From the NCBI GenBank assembly GCA_003153915.1, contig PMBX01000221.1, positions 5,517 through 21,350 on the forward strand: a stretch of 15,834 bases of DNA. Direction: 5' to 3'. This DNA comes from Phycisphaerales bacterium. Its GTDB lineage: Bacteria > Planctomycetota > Phycisphaerae > SM23-33. Both the position numbers and the translations under genes were made by a program. A model generated the notes under the pieces. That model did not search any database and had not been told where the DNA came from. It saw only the letters and a list, made by a program, of their open reading frames with translations. How positions within the stretch are numbered: position 1 is the stretch's first letter; each line of letters starts with the position of its first letter. Below, piece after piece: positions 14,938 to 15,834 of this stretch.

Positions 14938-15834
14938 TTAGAAGGCCTGGGAACTTTCCACTGGGCGTACCACGAAGTACGGTTGGTCCGTCAGGTCAGG
15001 CCCCAAGCCCGGGCACAGCCACGCCACATCGGCTGAGTGGTTCACCTCGAAATAATACTGGAGCGGGAACTTGCTGTCGGTGTATTCGGCGGGGATGATC
15101 CAGTGATAACAACTGCCTTGGTTGGAAAGGTTCATCGTTTGGAATCGTTCGGCATGATTCACGTGGCGATAGTGCAGCCGCACGCCGGCGTGCTTACCTT
15201 CCAGCGACAGCCCGATTGCAAATGGCTGACCCGGTACGAAATCGGCAGTGGGCGCGTGTCGCCAAGGCGCCGCAATGCGTCGAGGCCGGTTGGTAGCCTC
15301 CCAGATGGCGGAAGCCAGAGTTCCCGTCGGCTCCTTCCCGTCAGCCTGGTCCAGCCTGGCGGCCAGCGCGGCGGTGTCCCCATCAATAGCCTCCAGGCGA
15401 TCCGCCCAGTGTCCCCTCAATATCTGGTTATCGCCGACGGTGATATTCGGGACGTAAACGCCCTTGGTCGCCGCCGCCACATCTGCCCACGCGGCTCGGC
15501 CGAGGCGGTAGAACTCCAGGCACTTCTCCATGGCGGCCCTGCTGGCTGTTTGCTCGAATAGCCGATATAGGACGCCGGCGCGGAACTTGGCGCCAAAGAA
15601 CCTGCCAAGCCCGGCCTGGACGGTTACATCGATCCAAAGGCGGCGCCAATGGGGATCGTCCACCTCGGCCACATGTGATCTTGCCGCTTGGAGATGCTTC
15701 GTTGCGGCCTGGGCATAATCCTCAATCCATTGGGCGACCTCTATGGGAGAGTACTTACCGCCGCGCCGCCCGGCCAGCAGGTCATCGGCGAAGTCATTGA
15801 TACGATAAAACAGTTGCGGGTCCAGCGGGCTGAC
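14938..15834 (-). CDS. C-terminal part of a large protein of unknown function (5' end outside the window)
   Basis: The reading frame is open to the right edge, so the 298 residues seen are only the C-terminal part; the internal GTG at 15672 is not a true start. The visible portion begins 'VSPLDPQLFYRINDFADDLL'. It has a helical region rich in Ala, Arg and aromatic residues (visible residues about 25-150, including 'LGRFFGAKFRAGVLYRLFEQ' and 'RGHWADRLEAIDGD'). A beta-rich terminal domain follows ('GVRLHYRHVNHAERFQ', 'YHWIIPAEYTDSKFPLQYYF', 'DQPYFVVRPVE'), which looks like an Ig- or carbohydrate-binding-type sandwich. The same pairing occurs, as I recall, in large planctomycete proteins related to polysaccharide metabolism. 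That is memory of sequence style, not a verified match. No catalytic residues can be named. The downstream lipoprotein gene is 223 bp away and has its own candidate promoter. Confidence 0.7.
   Translation of the reverse strand, partial: VSPLDPQLFYRINDFADDLLAGRRGGKYSPIEVAQWIEDYAQAATKHLQAARSHVAEVDDPHWRRLWIDVTVQAGLGRFFGAKFRAGVLYRLFEQTASRAAMEKCLEFYRLGRAAWADVAAATKGVYVPNITVGDNQILRGHWADRLEAIDGDTAALAARLDQADGKEPTGTLASAIWEATNRPRRIAAPWRHAPTADFVPGQPFAIGLSLEGKHAGVRLHYRHVNHAERFQTMNLSNQGSCYHWIIPAEYTDSKFPLQYYFEVNHSADVAWLCPGLGPDLTDQPYFVVRPVESSQAF

Overview
The window looks like a stretch of chromosome from a high-GC Gram-negative bacterium, most likely of the Planctomycetota (Phycisphaerae-like). That assignment is an inference. 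It rests on several small lipoproteins with Thr/Arg/Pro/Ala-rich linkers after the lipid cysteine, an Asp-rich 'DTDGDxRADFF'-type segment in an exported protein, and a C-terminal protein domain I associate with planctomycetes. There is no rRNA, tRNA, CRISPR array, transposase or integrase, and no sign of a recent mobile element.

Layout. Nearly everything is on the minus strand, so transcription runs from the right end to the left. From the right: (i) the C-terminal 298 residues of a large unrecognised protein (14938-15834); (ii) a 197-223 bp spacer with a candidate promoter and a degenerate 9-bp tandem repeat; (iii) a set of an unknown lipoprotein, a soluble PAS-histidine kinase without a receiver partner, and a lipoprotein peptidyl-prolyl isomerase (14714-11571); (iv) two plus-strand genes, a zinc-dependent MDR dehydrogenase and a PurE homologue (9608-11418), convergent with the isomerase across a hairpin-rich spacer; (v) a three-gene minus-strand unit of an alkaline-phosphatase-superfamily lipoprotein, addB and addA (9529-1012), with gaps of +8 and -4 nt; (vi) rplM-rpsI (910-1), driven by an almost perfect sigma-70 promoter in the 101-bp gap after addA. 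rpsI runs off the left edge.

How the genes work together. rplM and rpsI are the usual L13-S9 pair. AddA and AddB form the two-motor, two-nuclease complex that processes double-strand breaks for RecA loading. Both nuclease domains keep their catalytic residues, and both, not only AddB, carry the four-cysteine pattern of an iron-sulfur 'staple'. The gene ahead of addB encodes an exported phosphatase-like protein whose second metal site seems to be missing. Its close coupling to a DNA-repair complex has no obvious functional explanation. The kinase/lipoprotein/isomerase group may be an envelope-maintenance unit, but that is only suggested by proximity.

I did not find a clear new multi-gene system. 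The points most worth checking are the doubly Fe-S AddAB, the degenerate phosphatase linked to it, and a PurE that lacks a second conserved active-site histidine.
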